Below, piece after piece: positions 27,383 through 36,313 of a stretch of DNA of 64,000 bases. This stretch comes from an uncultured Albidovulum sp. (GTDB lineage Bacteria; Pseudomonadota; Alphaproteobacteria; Rhodobacterales; Rhodobacteraceae). The DNA lies in assembly GCA_913064775.1 (NCBI GenBank), contig CAJYAD010000009.1, positions 62,001-126,000 of the forward strand. Reading direction: 5' to 3'. The translations under genes and the position numbers were made by a program. The notes below the pieces were generated by a model. The model had not been told where the DNA came from and ran no database searches. It was given only the letters and a program-made list of their open reading frames with translations. The first letter of the stretch is position 1; every line of letters starts with the position of its first letter.

Positions 27383-29098
27383 TCACCCTTCGTCGCGCAG
27401 GAAGTCAAAGTCGCAGCCATCCGGCGCGGGCAGGACGTGGTCATGGTAAAGGCGCGCATAGCCGCGCTTCGGCGCCGTGGTCTGCGTGCCCGCCTTGGCC
27501 CACGCGGCGGCGCGGCGGGCCAGTTCCACCGCATCGACCAGCAGATCGATTCGCTTTTCGCGCGCCGACAGGCGGATCCGGTCGCCATCGCGCACCAGCG
27601 CCAGCGGCCCGCCGCCCGAGGCCTCGGGCGCCACATGCAGCACCACCGTGCCAAAGGCCGTCCCCGACATCCGCGCGTCCGAGATCCGCACCATGTCCTT
27701 CACCCCCTGCGCCGCCAGCTTGCGCGGGATCGGCAGATAGCCGGCCTCGGGCATCCCCGAAGCACTGCGCGGCCCGGCGTTCTGCAACACCAGCACATCC
27801 TCGGCCGTCACATCCAGATCCTGCGCATCGATCCGCTCGGCCAGATCCTCGAGCGAGGTGAAGACCACCGCGCGCCCCTCATGCTCCAGCAGCCCCGGCG
27901 TGGCGGCGGCGCGTTTCAGGATCGCGCCTTCGGGTGCCAGACTGCCGCGCAGGGCAATCAGCCCACCCTCGGGCGCGACCGGATCGGTGGCCTCGCGGAT
28001 CACCCCATGGTCGATCGGGTCGGCCAAAGGCCGCGACAGCCGCGCGCCCAGGGTTTCGCCGGTGATTGAGCCGCAGGTCGGATCAAGCTTCGGCGACAAC
28101 GCCCGCAACACGCCTTCCAGCCCGCCGGCGCTGTGGAAATCCTCCATATAGCCGCGGCCCACGGGCTTGAGGTCAACCAGTACCGGGGTCTCGTCCGACA
28201 TCCGATTGAACTCCTCCAGATCCAGCTTCATCCCGATCCGCCCGGCGATCGCCGCCAGGTGGATGACGGCATTGGTCGAGCCAGACACCCCCAGCAGCAC
28301 CCGCAGCGCGTTGCGAATCGCGGCGGGGGTGACGATCTCGCGCGGCCGGGGGCCGCCGGTCTTGGCCATCTGCGCGGCCAGCGTGCCGGTTTCCTCGCAA
28401 TTGCGCAGCCGGTCGGCATGAACTGCCGGGATCGCCGCCGATCCGGGCAGGATCATGCCCATCGTCTCGGCCATTAGCGCCATGGTCGAGGCGGTGCCCA
28501 TCACCGCGCAGGTGCCCGCGGTCACCGCAAGGCGGCCCTCGATCTGCTCGATCTCGTCGGCCGGGACGCGGCCCGCGCGAAAGCTGGCCCAGAAGCGCCG
28601 GCAATCGGTGCAGGCGCCGAGGCGCTCGCCCCGGTGGCGCCCGGTCATCATCGGCCCCGCCACCACCATTGCCGCCGGCTTGTTGGCCGAGATCGCGCCC
28701 ATCAGCATCGCCGGCACAGTCTTGTCGCAGCCCCCCAGCAGCACCACCGAATCCATCGGCTGGGCGCGGATCATCTCTTCCACCGTCATCGCCATCAGGT
28801 TGCGGTAAACCAGCGAGGTGGGCGACAGGAACACCTCGCCCAGCGAGATCACTGGAAAGACGATGGGTAGCGCGCCCGCCGCCAGCACACCGCGTTTCAC
28901 CGCCTCGATCATCTCGGGGAAATGACGGTGGCAATTGTTGAAGCCGCTTTCCGAGGAACAGATGCCGACGATCGGCCGGTCCAACGCCGCGCCGGTATAG
29001 CCCATGGATTTCGCGAAGGACCGCCGCAGGTAGCGCGAGAAGTCGCGATCGCCGTAATTGGTCAGCCCGCTCTCCAGGCCCTTGGGTTCGTAGGTCAT
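27383..29098 (-). CDS. IlvD/Edd-family dehydratase, probable sugar-acid (arabinonate/xylonate-type) dehydratase
   Basis: A 571-residue iron-sulfur dehydratase. Cluster and active-site motifs are GICSSESGFNNCH, LLGGCDKTVPAMLMG, GACTDCRRFW with GTCAVMGTASTM, and SGSTNAVIHLAAIAGR. The N-terminus SRYLRRSFAKSMGYT, size and overall pattern fit the sugar-acid branch (L-arabinonate or D-xylonate dehydratase) better than housekeeping IlvD, but the substrate cannot be fixed from sequence. No sugar transporter or dehydrogenase is adjacent. A LacI-type regulator lies 4 kb away and is not clearly linked. Confidence 0.85.
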   Translation of the reverse strand: MTYEPKGLESGLTNYGDRDFSRYLRRSFAKSMGYTGAALDRPIVGICSSESGFNNCHRHFPEMIEAVKRGVLAAGALPIVFPVISLGEVFLSPTSLVYRNLMAMTVEEMIRAQPMDSVVLLGGCDKTVPAMLMGAISANKPAAMVVAGPMMTGRHRGERLGACTDCRRFWASFRAGRVPADEIEQIEGRLAVTAGTCAVMGTASTMALMAETMGMILPGSAAIPAVHADRLRNCEETGTLAAQMAKTGGPRPREIVTPAAIRNALRVLLGVSGSTNAVIHLAAIAGRIGMKLDLEEFNRMSDETPVLVDLKPVGRGYMEDFHSAGGLEGVLRALSPKLDPTCGSITGETLGARLSRPLADPIDHGVIREATDPVAPEGGLIALRGSLAPEGAILKRAAATPGLLEHEGRAVVFTSLEDLAERIDAQDLDVTAEDVLVLQNAGPRSASGMPEAGYLPIPRKLAAQGVKDMVRISDARMSGTAFGTVVLHVAPEASGGGPLALVRDGDRIRLSAREKRIDLLVDAVELARRAAAWAKAGTQTTAPKRGYARLYHDHVLPAPDGCDFDFLRDEG

Positions 29099-29341
29099 GC
29101 GGCGGCTCCCGGTGTCAGGCGATGGCAGAGGTGGTTCTGCTCAAGGTAGCCGAAGACGGGCGGGTTGCCAGCCGGGTCATTGTCCCGAATGCGCGAGTCG
29201 CGCGACCCTTCGGGCAACGGGCTGTCGTGGGGGTCCACGCTTCGACGGCCGGGAAGCCGCTTCCTGCGATGTCCGCAACGCAAGGAATCCTGCGGACAAT
29301 CACCAGACATGCGCACAAGCGCATCGAAGTTTCAGGCTACG

Positions 29342-29417
29342 TGGTGAGCCGTGCAGGATTCGAACCTGCGACCCACTGATTAAAAGTCAGTTGCTCTACC
29401 AACTGAGCTAACGGCCC
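29342..29417 (-). tRNA. tRNA-Lys (anticodon UUU)
   Basis: 76 nt including an encoded CCA. Acceptor GGGCCGT pairs with ACGGCTC (one G-U). The anticodon stem ACTGA/TCAGT holds loop CTTTTAA, so anticodon TTT with A37; the T-arm has GGTTCGAATCC. It reads AAA/AAG codons. A37 next to U36 is a t6A site, which the MtaB encoded 0.95 kb away thiomethylates. Confidence 0.97.
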
Positions 29418-29524
29418 ACGCACCGGCGTTTCATTAGAAGGAGCGCCTGGGGGGGTCAAGAGGATAGCCGCGAAAATCTTGGTAGCACTGGCAAAAAGTT
29501 TGGGTGGGGGATATATGGCGGCAC

Positions 29525-30370
29525 ATGAAGAACGCGCTCCACCCTGCTGCCCAAGGCCTGCCGTTCATGAAAATGCACGGCGCAGGCAACGACTTCGTGG
29601 TCATCGACCAGCGGGGCCGGGGGGATATGGTCACGGCCGTCCTGGCGCGGGCGCTGGGCGACCGCCACCGCGGGGTGGGATTCGATCAGCTCTGCACCAT
29701 CGGCGACGATGCGCAGGCCGATGCGCGGCTGGTGTTCTGGAATGCCGACGGCACGATCGCGGGCGCCTGCGGCAACGCCACCCGCTGCGTCGCGCGCCAC
29801 CTGATGGACGAAAGCGGCCGCGACCGGCTGGAATTGCGCACCGAACGCGGCCTGCTGACCGCCGAGGATGCGGGCGGCGGGCTGACCCGCGTCAACATGG
29901 GCCAGCCGCAGCTGAACTGGGCCGAGGTGCCGCTGGCGCATGCCATGGACACGCTGCACCTGCCCTTGGCGGGCGATCCCGCGGCGGTGGGCATCGGCAA
30001 CCCGCATTGCGTGTTCTTCGTCGAGGATGCCGAGGCGGTCGATGTCGCGGGGCTGGGCGCCAAGGCCGAACATGACCCGCTGTTCCCGCAGCGCACCAAT
30101 GTGGAATTCGCCTCGCCCCTCGGCCCCGACCGGCTGCGCATGCGGGTCTGGGAGCGCGGCACGGGAATCACCCTGGCCTGCGGCTCGGGCATCTGCGCCA
30201 CCGCCGTCGCCGCCGCGCGGCGCGGGCTGACCGGGCGGCAGGTGACGGTCGTGGTGGATGGCGGCACGCTGTCCGTCGACTGGCGCGACGATGGCGTCTG
30301 GCTGACCGGCCCTACCGCGCATGTCTTCGACGGGGTGCTCAGCCCCGCCTTCCTTGCCGCGCTGGCATGA
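29525..30370 (+). CDS. dapF: Diaminopimelate epimerase
   Basis: A 281-residue PLP-independent racemase, interconverting LL- and meso-diaminopimelate for lysine and peptidoglycan. Both catalytic Cys motifs are present: [11 protein letters not shown] and [13 protein letters not shown]; the N-terminus has [20 protein letters not shown] 29525 is preferred over the GTG at 29504 and the ATG at 29567, the latter falling within the conserved start. The ribosome-binding site is weak (G-run). The gene overlaps mtaB by 4 bp (ATGA at 30367-30370). Confidence 0.96.
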   Translation: MKNALHPAAQGLPFMKMHGAGNDFVVIDQRGRGDMVTAVLARALGDRHRGVGFDQLCTIGDDAQADARLVFWNADGTIAGACGNATRCVARHLMDESGRDRLELRTERGLLTAEDAGGGLTRVNMGQPQLNWAEVPLAHAMDTLHLPLAGDPAAVGIGNPHCVFFVEDAEAVDVAGLGAKAEHDPLFPQRTNVEFASPLGPDRLRMRVWERGTGITLACGSGICATAVAAARRGLTGRQVTVVVDGGTLSVDWRDDGVWLTGPTAHVFDGVLSPAFLAALA

Positions 30371-31617
30371 AGGCGCCGGTCTTCTCCACCCTCGGCTGCC
30401 GCCTCAACGCCTATGAGACCGAGGCGATGAAGGAGCTTGCCGCCGAAGCCGGGCTTGATGATCTGGTGGTCGTCAACACCTGCGCGGTCACCGCCGAGGC
30501 CGTGCGCAAGGCCAAGCAAGAGATCCGCCGCCTCGCGCGCGAAAACCCGGGCGCCCACCTTGTCGTCACCGGCTGCGCCGCCCAGACCGAACCCGAGACC
30601 TTCGCCGCCATGCCCGAGGTCGCCCGCGTCATCGGCAATGCCGAGAAGATGGAATCCGCCACCTGGGCGCAGATGGCCCCCGACTGGGTGGGCGAGACCG
30701 AGCGCGTGCAGGTCGACGACATCATGTCGGTGCGCGAGACCGCGGGCCACATGATCGACGGCTTCGGCCGCCACCGCGCCTATGTGCAGGTGCAGAACGG
30801 CTGCGACCACCGCTGCACCTTCTGCATCATCCCCTACGGGCGGGGCAATTCGCGCTCGGTCCCCGCGGGGGTGGTGGTCGAGCAGATCAAGCGGCTGGTC
30901 GATCGCGGCTTTCAGGAGGTGGTGCTGACCGGGGTGGATCTGACCTCCTGGGGCGCCGATCTGCCGGGCACGCCGCGGCTGGGCGATCTGGTGATGCGGA
31001 TCCTGCGGCTGGTGCCGGATCTGGCGCGGCTGCGGATCAGCTCGATCGATTCGATCGAGGCGGATGAGAACCTGATGCTGGCGATCGCCACCGAAGCCCG
31101 GCTGATGCCGCATCTGCATCTGTCGCTGCAGGCCGGCGACAACATGATCCTGAAGCGGATGAAACGCCGCCACCTGCGCGACGATGCGATCGCCTTCTGC
31201 CAAGAGGCCCGCCGCCTGCGCCCCGACATCGCCTTCGGCGCCGACATCATCGCCGGCTTCCCCACGGAAACCGAGGCGATGTTCGAAAACTCTCTGAAGC
31301 TGGTCGAGGACTGCGGCCTGACCTGGCTGCACGTCTTTCCCTACAGCCCGCGCAACGGCACCCCGGCGGCGCGAATGCCGCAGGTCAAAGGCCCCGCGAT
31401 CCGCGCGCGCGCCGCCCGGCTGCGCGCGGCGGGCGAGGCACAGGTGGCCGCCTATCTGGCAACCCAACAAGGCCGGACCCATCCGGTGCTGATGGAAGGC
31501 CCCCGCATGGGCCGCACCCCGCAATTCGCCGAGGTGGATTTCATCACCGACCAGCCCGAAGGCCAGATCGTGACCGCCACGATCACCGGCATCAACGGCC
31601 AGCGCCTGACGGCCTGA
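30367..31617 (+). CDS. mtaB: tRNA t6A37 methylthiotransferase MtaB
   Basis: A 416-residue radical-SAM methylthiotransferase. The N-terminal UPF0004 domain (1-110) binds a 4Fe-4S cluster through Cys in [17 protein letters not shown] and VVTGCAAQ. The radical-SAM core (about 135-350) has [15 protein letters not shown]. The short C-terminal TRAM-like part is seen at 365-416. The CxxxN pattern near the start and [20 protein letters not shown] place it with MtaB/YqeV (t6A to ms2t6A) rather than MiaB (i6A) or RimO. It is the second gene of dapF-mtaB. A dispersed hairpin element starts 11 bp past the stop. Confidence 0.94.
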   Translation: MKAPVFSTLGCRLNAYETEAMKELAAEAGLDDLVVVNTCAVTAEAVRKAKQEIRRLARENPGAHLVVTGCAAQTEPETFAAMPEVARVIGNAEKMESATWAQMAPDWVGETERVQVDDIMSVRETAGHMIDGFGRHRAYVQVQNGCDHRCTFCIIPYGRGNSRSVPAGVVVEQIKRLVDRGFQEVVLTGVDLTSWGADLPGTPRLGDLVMRILRLVPDLARLRISSIDSIEADENLMLAIATEARLMPHLHLSLQAGDNMILKRMKRRHLRDDAIAFCQEARRLRPDIAFGADIIAGFPTETEAMFENSLKLVEDCGLTWLHVFPYSPRNGTPAARMPQVKGPAIRARAARLRAAGEAQVAAYLATQQGRTHPVLMEGPRMGRTPQFAEVDFITDQPEGQIVTATITGINGQRLTA

Positions 31618-31628
31618 CCCCACTTGAC

Positions 31629-31679
31629 GCTTTCTTTCTGGCAAAAATATCCCGGGGGTTTGGGGGCAGCGCCCCCACC
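31629..31679 (+). repeat. Dispersed intergenic hairpin element, plus orientation
   Basis: A 51-base element: GCTTTC start, ATATCCCGGGGG at 31649-31660, then GGGGGC-AGC-GCCCCC (31662-31676). It matches 62138-62189 at most positions. It lies between convergent mtaB and trmO. Confidence 0.85.
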
Positions 31680-31719
31680 GACGCGAAGGACTGCGCGCCC
31701 GGCTAGACTGCGCGCCCGG

Positions 31720-32202
31720 CTAGGTCGCCGGCGGGATGTCGACGGCGTCGATCCAGGGCTTGATGTCGACCAGCGGCGTGCCGTCGAAGCAATCCAGCGC
31801 ATCGACCTGCAGCACGCCCGTCTCCGCGTCGACCGCCAGCATCGTCACCACGCCCAGCGACACCGGATTGGGCCGCACCGGCGAGCGCAGCGAAAAGGTG
31901 CCACGCAGGACCCCGGAATGGGCCGGGGTCTGCACGATCAGATCGCGCCGCGCCTCGTTCATCCAGTACAGCAGGATCACTTTCGATCCAGCCGTCAGAC
32001 CCGTCAGACCCAAGCGGTAGGGCGCATCCAGCTCGACCCGGAAATCACCGCCCCGTTCGCGCGCCCGGGCCAGGTTGTGTGGGCAGTCGCCGCGCCGCCA
32101 GGGGCTGCGCAGACGGCCGATGAAGGTGATACCCGCATCCGGCGTGGCACCGGGATCGAAGCCCAGCTCAACCTCGCCTGGCCGCGTCTCATGCCCGCTC
32201 AT
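31720..32202 (-). CDS. trmO: TrmO/TsaA-family tRNA (t6A37) N6-methyltransferase
   Basis: A 160-residue protein of the TsaA/TrmO (UPF0066) beta-barrel family. The start ITFIGRLRSPW, ILLYWMNEARRDLIVQTP, GTFSLRSPVRPNPVSLGVV and LDCFDGTPLVDIKPWID are family landmarks. E. coli TrmO methylates t6A37 of tRNA-Thr(GGU). The protein is a little shorter than E. coli TrmO, lacking its C-terminal tail, as is usual for the single-domain members. It overlaps the LacI-type gene by 4 bp (ATGA), so the two are co-translated, an unexpected pairing. It is convergent with mtaB, which also acts on t6A37. Confidence 0.85.
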   Translation of the reverse strand: MSGHETRPGEVELGFDPGATPDAGITFIGRLRSPWRRGDCPHNLARARERGGDFRVELDAPYRLGLTGLTAGSKVILLYWMNEARRDLIVQTPAHSGVLRGTFSLRSPVRPNPVSLGVVTMLAVDAETGVLQVDALDCFDGTPLVDIKPWIDAVDIPPAT

Positions 32203-33224
32203 GCCGTCTTCCTGATCGTGTCGCCGGGGTCGAGGCGCGGCGTCAGCTCAACCGTGACGCCCGGCGCGTCGCCTGCCTTGCCGGCGATGATTTCGGCGGC
32301 GCCGCGGCCGATCTCGATCCGGCAGGCATCCATCGTCGCCAGCCGGCAAGGTAGACCATCCAGCAGCTCAACCCCGTTGAAGCCAGCAAGCCCCAGCCGC
32401 CCGGGCACGTCGATCCCTTGCTCCAGACACCACAGCAATCCGCCGCCGCCGATCATATCATTGGAATAATAGATGAAATCCAGATCCGGGGTGCGCGCCA
32501 AAACGGCCTCGGTCATCTCGCGGCCCTTCAGCAGCGCCGATCCGCCGGAATAGAATTCGCGATCTGCCAGCGTCAGCCCGGCCTCGGCCAGAGCGGCCTC
32601 AAACCCCTGCATCCGTTTGCGCGCGCGGTGGTCATTGGGCATCTGGGTGCCCAGAAAGGCGATGCGCCGATAGCCCGCCGCCAGGATCGCCTTGGCCATC
32701 TCGCGCCCGGCCCGCAGATGCGAGATGCCGACCATCGAATCCACCGGCGTGCCGTCGACATCCATGATCTCGACCACCGGCACGCCGGCATTTGCCAGCA
32801 TCGCCCGCGCCGCATCGCTGTGCTCGATCCCCGCCACGATCAACCCCGAGGGCCGCCAGGACAGCATCTCGTAGATCACCCGGTCCTCGCGTTCGGGCAG
32901 GTAGTTGGTCACCCCCACCACCGGCTGCAGCCCGGTGCCTTCCAATTCGTCCGAAATTCCGCGCAGCACCTCGGGGAAGACCATGTTGGACAGCGACGGA
33001 ATGATCACCCCCACCAGGTTCACCCGCTGCGAGGCCAGCCCCCCGGCGATCCGGTTCGGCACATAGCCCAGCGCCTTCGCCGCCTCCAACACCCGCGCGC
33101 GGGTCGCTACCGACACCTCGCCGCGGTTGCGCAACACCCGGCTGACGGTCATTTCCGACACGCCCGAGGCTTCGGACACGTCGCGAAGCGTCAGCGTGCG
33201 GCGTTTGGGGGGGTGGGTGGTCAA
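32199..33224 (-). CDS. LacI-family transcriptional regulator
   Basis: A 341-residue regulator. The DNA-binding head (about 11-60) is TLRDVSEASGVSEMTVSRVLRNRGEVS, with a hinge helix YVPNRIAGGLAS, and the sugar-binding Peripla_BP domain spans about 68-335 (VGVIIPSLSN, FLGTQMPNDHRARKRMQGF, YYSNDMIGGGGLLWCLE). It resembles the GntR/gluconate-type group, but the effector is unknown. The start is TTG at 33224; no in-frame ATG or GTG precedes the HTH. It is upstream of and overlaps trmO. A TGTTAGCG-containing candidate operator sits just upstream. Confidence 0.9.
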   Translation of the reverse strand: MTTHPPKRRTLTLRDVSEASGVSEMTVSRVLRNRGEVSVATRARVLEAAKALGYVPNRIAGGLASQRVNLVGVIIPSLSNMVFPEVLRGISDELEGTGLQPVVGVTNYLPEREDRVIYEMLSWRPSGLIVAGIEHSDAARAMLANAGVPVVEIMDVDGTPVDSMVGISHLRAGREMAKAILAAGYRRIAFLGTQMPNDHRARKRMQGFEAALAEAGLTLADREFYSGGSALLKGREMTEAVLARTPDLDFIYYSNDMIGGGGLLWCLEQGIDVPGRLGLAGFNGVELLDGLPCRLATMDACRIEIGRGAAEIIAGKAGDAPGVTVELTPRLDPGDTIRKTA

Positions 33225-33256
33225 TGGCGTGTGTCCAGATAATGCGCTGTCAGCCC

Positions 33257-33272
33257 CTTGTTAGCGATAAAG
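33257..33272. promoter_or_regulatory. Candidate LacI-type operator
   Basis: CCTTGTTAGCGATAAAGG (about 33255-33272) contains TGTTAGCG, a common LacI-family half-site, with an imperfect other half and outer CCTT/AAGG arms. It lies 30-50 bp upstream of the regulator, fitting autoregulation. The symmetry is modest. Confidence 0.35.
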
Positions 33273-33357
33273 GCCGCGTCTTCCAAGACACCCGGCGCCC
33301 CGCCCGGCGCGAGACGGCTTGCACGCCGGCCGCTTTGCCCGCAAATAGAATAGGCGT

Positions 33358-33434
33358 GGTCCCGTGGCTCAACTGGATAGAGCAGCCCCCTCCTAAGGGG
33401 CAGGTTACAGGTTCGAATCCTGTCGGGATCACCA
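33358..33434 (+). tRNA. tRNA-Arg (anticodon CCU)
   Basis: 77 nt including CCA. Acceptor GGTCCCG pairs with CGGGATC (one G-U). The anticodon stem GCCCC/GGGGC holds loop CTCCTAA (anticodon CCT, A37), with T-arm ACAGG-TTCGAAT-CCTGT. It reads AGG. It also has U36-A37, a t6A site. Confidence 0.97.
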
Positions 33435-33598
33435 ACCTATCGCTTGCCGAGCGGGCTGCTTGCTGCCGCGCCCCCTAGGAAAATTCATGCGTTTGGCTCG
33501 AAGCGAGTTCGAAACCCGATTGACCCTGGCCATTGCGGAATATCGATCTGCCGCTCTGGTTTTCGGCTCAGCACGGCGCTCTGACGCGCTATTGGAGC

Positions 33599-34795
33599 TC
33601 AATCCCGTACTGTGAAACGCCGCAAAGCCCAGGCGGTGCCGGCAAGCGCGATGATCGTCAGCCCGTAGACATAGGTGGTAAGTTTCAGGCCCAGTTCAGG
33701 CATCGCCATGCCGGCCAGAAGCGCGGGAAGGCCGAAGGCGGTGTAGCTGACGGTGAAAAGTGCCGCGAACAATTCCCCGCGCTCCCCCGGCCCGACCGTC
33801 GGGATGATCGAGCGCATGGCACCGTAGAAGCTTAGCCCGAAACCAAGGCCGGCAACCAATACGCTTGCCCCATAGAAGGCGAAGCTGCCGGTGCCGACGG
33901 CGGCAAGCGAAAGCGCCGTTCCAATCGCCAGCGCGGCGCTGCCGATCAGGGTGATCTGCCGGGCGGTGTGATTGCGCATCGAGAAGCTGGCGATCGCCCC
34001 GGCGCCACCCAGCAGGCTTACCACCGCCCCCTGTGCCAGTTCGTTGTGCTGGCCGAAGATCTGCGAAACGATCGGTGCGCCGAGCGACAGGTAAAGCCCC
34101 CCGGTCGCCCAGCTTGCGATCACCGCGGGCGCGCTGCGGAAAAATACGTCGCGGGCGCTGATGGGAACGCCGACCCGGGGGCGCAGCGATGCCAAAAGCC
34201 CTTCGTGGCGCGGCGCGGTTTCGGGCGGTAGCCACACCAGAAGCGACAGCGCAAGGAAAGCGAGGCCAAGCATCTCGAACATGATGCTGCGCGGCGCCGG
34301 CAGGTAATCCAGGATGAAGCCCGCAAGAAGCGCGCCCAGGGCCAACCCAAGAAGCGGCGTGACCGAGTTCCAGATCGCCGCCGCCCCGGGCCGGTTGGCA
34401 GGTTCAAGATCCGTCGAGGTGGCATTCAGGGTCGACAGCAGAAGACCACTTGCCACCCCCTGCAGCACCCGCGTCAACAACAGGGCCGTCACGGTCTCGG
34501 CCCAAAGGAAACCGACCATGCTGAGCGCCAGCAGAAAAAACCCGGTCGACAGCACCGGGCGGCGACCAAGGTGGTCCGAAATGCTGCCCGCGATCAGAAG
34601 CGTGACGAGAAGTGCCGCCGCGTAGATCGCGAAGATGCCGGTCATCGCGGCGGTCGAGAACCCGATCTTGGCCTGCAGCACCGGATAGAACGGCGAGGGC
34701 GCGCTGGCCCCCGCCATCATCAGCAGCAATCCGGTCAGGATCAGGTAAAAGCCCGCGCGGCGAGGGCGCGGCGTCGAAATATCTGTCGCGGTCAT
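33599..34795 (-). CDS. Major facilitator superfamily transporter
   Basis: A 398-residue MFS protein with about 12 membrane helices. Signatures are GSISDHLGRRPVLS (the loop 2-3 motif A), RVLQGVASGLLLSTLNA (motif C-like region) and the second-half copy around FYGAMRSIIPTVGPGERGE. It is likely a drug or metabolite exporter; the substrate is not predictable. The start at 34795 (MTATDIST) is preferred to an upstream Met at 34873 that would lie inside the operator. It is divergent from an ArsR-type regulator with two operator-like repeats between them, so that regulator probably controls it. Confidence 0.9.
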   Translation of the reverse strand: MTATDISTPRPRRAGFYLILTGLLLMMAGASAPSPFYPVLQAKIGFSTAAMTGIFAIYAAALLVTLLIAGSISDHLGRRPVLSTGFFLLALSMVGFLWAETVTALLLTRVLQGVASGLLLSTLNATSTDLEPANRPGAAAIWNSVTPLLGLALGALLAGFILDYLPAPRSIMFEMLGLAFLALSLLVWLPPETAPRHEGLLASLRPRVGVPISARDVFFRSAPAVIASWATGGLYLSLGAPIVSQIFGQHNELAQGAVVSLLGGAGAIASFSMRNHTARQITLIGSAALAIGTALSLAAVGTGSFAFYGASVLVAGLGFGLSFYGAMRSIIPTVGPGERGELFAALFTVSYTAFGLPALLAGMAMPELGLKLTTYVYGLTIIALAGTAWALRRFTVRD

Positions 34796-34851
34796 CGGGC
34801 GTCTTTCCAGCAAGGGGCGTGGCACCCGGGGCGCGGGATGCAGATGCCGTT

Positions 34852-34871
34852 GGTTCGAATCTTTTCGAACC
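34852..34871. promoter_or_regulatory. Operator-like inverted repeat, site 1 (MFS/ArsR)
   Basis: GGTTCGAATCTTTTCGAACC has perfect 8-bp arms around TCTT. It lies between the divergent MFS and ArsR genes and repeats the pattern of site 2. Confidence 0.75.
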
Positions 34872-34895
34872 ACTTTTTACTCGCGAACCGCAGAT

Positions 34896-34915
34896 GGTTC
34901 AACTATTATCGAACC
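34896..34915. promoter_or_regulatory. Operator-like inverted repeat, site 2 (ArsR)
   Basis: GGTTCAACTATTATCGAACC has the same outer GGTTC/GAACC arms and 20-bp size as site 1. It ends right at the ArsR start codon (34916), so a bound repressor would block transcription or initiation. The centres are 44 bp apart, close to four helix turns. Confidence 0.7.
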
Positions 34916-35254
34916 ATGATCGCCGATCCCGACCTTCCGCATCCCGACCGGGCCGCGCTGGACCTGCCCCAGGTTCTCTTTGCGCTCAGCGATCCCGGTC
35001 GTCTGGCCATCGCCCGCCAGCTTGGCAGCGGCCCGATGGAGGCTGCGGCCTGCGCGCCTTGCGGCGCGGACATGCCCAAAGCGACAAAATCCCATATGCT
35101 CAAGGTGCTGCGCGAGGCCGGCGTGATCCGCAACATGCCCAATCCACAGCGCCGCGGCCGCCTGCTGACCCTGCGCCGCGAGGATCTGGAGGCGCGCTTT
35201 CCCGGCCTGATCGAGGCCATCCTTGCCGCCGAAGAGGCGCCGGCCAAACGCTGA
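34916..35254 (+). CDS. ArsR-family transcriptional regulator
   Basis: A 112-residue winged-helix protein. Helices fit the ArsR fold: VLFALSDPGRLAIARQLG, then the recognition part KATKSHMLKVLREAGVIRN and the wing RRGRLLTLRREDLEARFPGL. Two Cys in AAACAPCGADM might bind a metal, but the usual ELCVC motif is absent, so the effector may be organic. The ATG at 34916 directly follows operator site 2 with no Shine-Dalgarno sequence, so the message may be leaderless or start very near. The longer open frame upstream crosses the operators. Confidence 0.88.
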   Translation: MIADPDLPHPDRAALDLPQVLFALSDPGRLAIARQLGSGPMEAAACAPCGADMPKATKSHMLKVLREAGVIRNMPNPQRRGRLLTLRREDLEARFPGLIEAILAAEEAPAKR

Positions 35255-35323
35255 AACCGGTCCCTACGACAAACGCGGCCAACGATGACCGGCCGCGTCG
35301 CAATCGCCTCTGACGCCCGCGCC

Positions 35324-36208
35324 TCAGCCCATCCGTTCCGAGGCATAGCCGCCGGGGCTGGCCGGGAAGACCACCGTCTTGTCGCCGTTCAGGAACACCC
35401 GGTCGTGGATATGGGCATGCACCGCGCGGGCCAGCACCATGCTTTCCACATCGCGGCCCAGCGCCACATAATCCGACGGGCTTTGCGCATGGGTCACGCG
35501 CGTGGTGTCCTGTTCGATGATCGGACCTTCATCAAGATCGGCGGTGACGTAATGCGAGGTCGCCCCGATTAGCTTCACCCCGCGCTCATAGGCCTGCTTG
35601 TAGGGGTTGGCGCCCTTGAAGCTGGGCAGAAAGGAATGGTGGATATTGATGATCCGGCCCGACATCTCGCGGCACATCTCATCGGACAGCACCTGCATGT
35701 AGCGCGCCAGCACGATCAGCTCGGCCCCCGCCTCGCGCACGATGCGCATCTGGGCGGCCTCGGCCTCTTGCTTGTTCTCTTTCGTGACCTTGACGCAGTG
35801 GAACGGCAGATCGTGGTTCACCACCACCTTCTGGTAATCCATGTGGTTCGAGATCACCGCCACGATGTCGATCGGCAGCGCCCCGATGCGCCAGCGATAC
35901 AGAAGGTCGTTCAGGCAATGCCCGAAGCGCGACACCATGATCACCACCTTCTTCGGCCGGGCGGCCTCGATCACCTCGGCCTCCATGCCGAATTTCGCGG
36001 CCACCGGGGCAAAGCCTTCGCGCAGATCCGCAAGCGTCGCGCCGGTTTCCGAGGCGAAGGACATGCGCATGAAGAAGCGCCCCGTCCTGGTGTCGTCGAA
36101 CTGGGCCGAGTCGGTGATGTTGCAGCCATGCTCGGCCAGGAAGGCCGAGGTCGCGGCGACGATGCCGCGGGCAGTGGGGCAGGTGACGCGAAGCGTGTAG
36201 GCGGTCAT
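35324..36208 (-). CDS. purU: Formyltetrahydrofolate deformylase
   Basis: A 294-residue enzyme releasing formate from 10-formyl-THF. It has an N-terminal ACT domain (1-75; TLRVTCPTARGIVAATSAFLAEHGCNI) and a formyltransferase-like hydrolase domain with the catalytic Asn-His-Asp set in GRIINIHHSFLPSFKGANPYKQAYERGVKLIGATSHYVT-type sequence (H and D in SHYVTADLDEGPIIEQD). Length is normal. It is a single gene downstream, in opposite orientation, of the ArsR gene. It balances the one-carbon pool. Confidence 0.95.
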   Translation of the reverse strand: MTAYTLRVTCPTARGIVAATSAFLAEHGCNITDSAQFDDTRTGRFFMRMSFASETGATLADLREGFAPVAAKFGMEAEVIEAARPKKVVIMVSRFGHCLNDLLYRWRIGALPIDIVAVISNHMDYQKVVVNHDLPFHCVKVTKENKQEAEAAQMRIVREAGAELIVLARYMQVLSDEMCREMSGRIINIHHSFLPSFKGANPYKQAYERGVKLIGATSHYVTADLDEGPIIEQDTTRVTHAQSPSDYVALGRDVESMVLARAVHAHIHDRVFLNGDKTVVFPASPGGYASERMG

Positions 36209-36313
36209 GTCGGATCTTCCGTTGGCGCGTGACTTCAGGGGCGACTTAACGCCGCCCCACGCGCTTGGAAATGCCTGTCTGCGACGTTTCTGGGTGCATT
36301 CGCGCTTTGCGCT

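Noticed and set aside
33487-33615. A 42-codon open frame after tRNA-Arg(CCU), possible integrase remnant
   Set aside because: No family similarity I can name, no ribosome-binding site, and it overlaps the end of the MFS gene. No copy of the tRNA 3' end is visible downstream as an attachment site.
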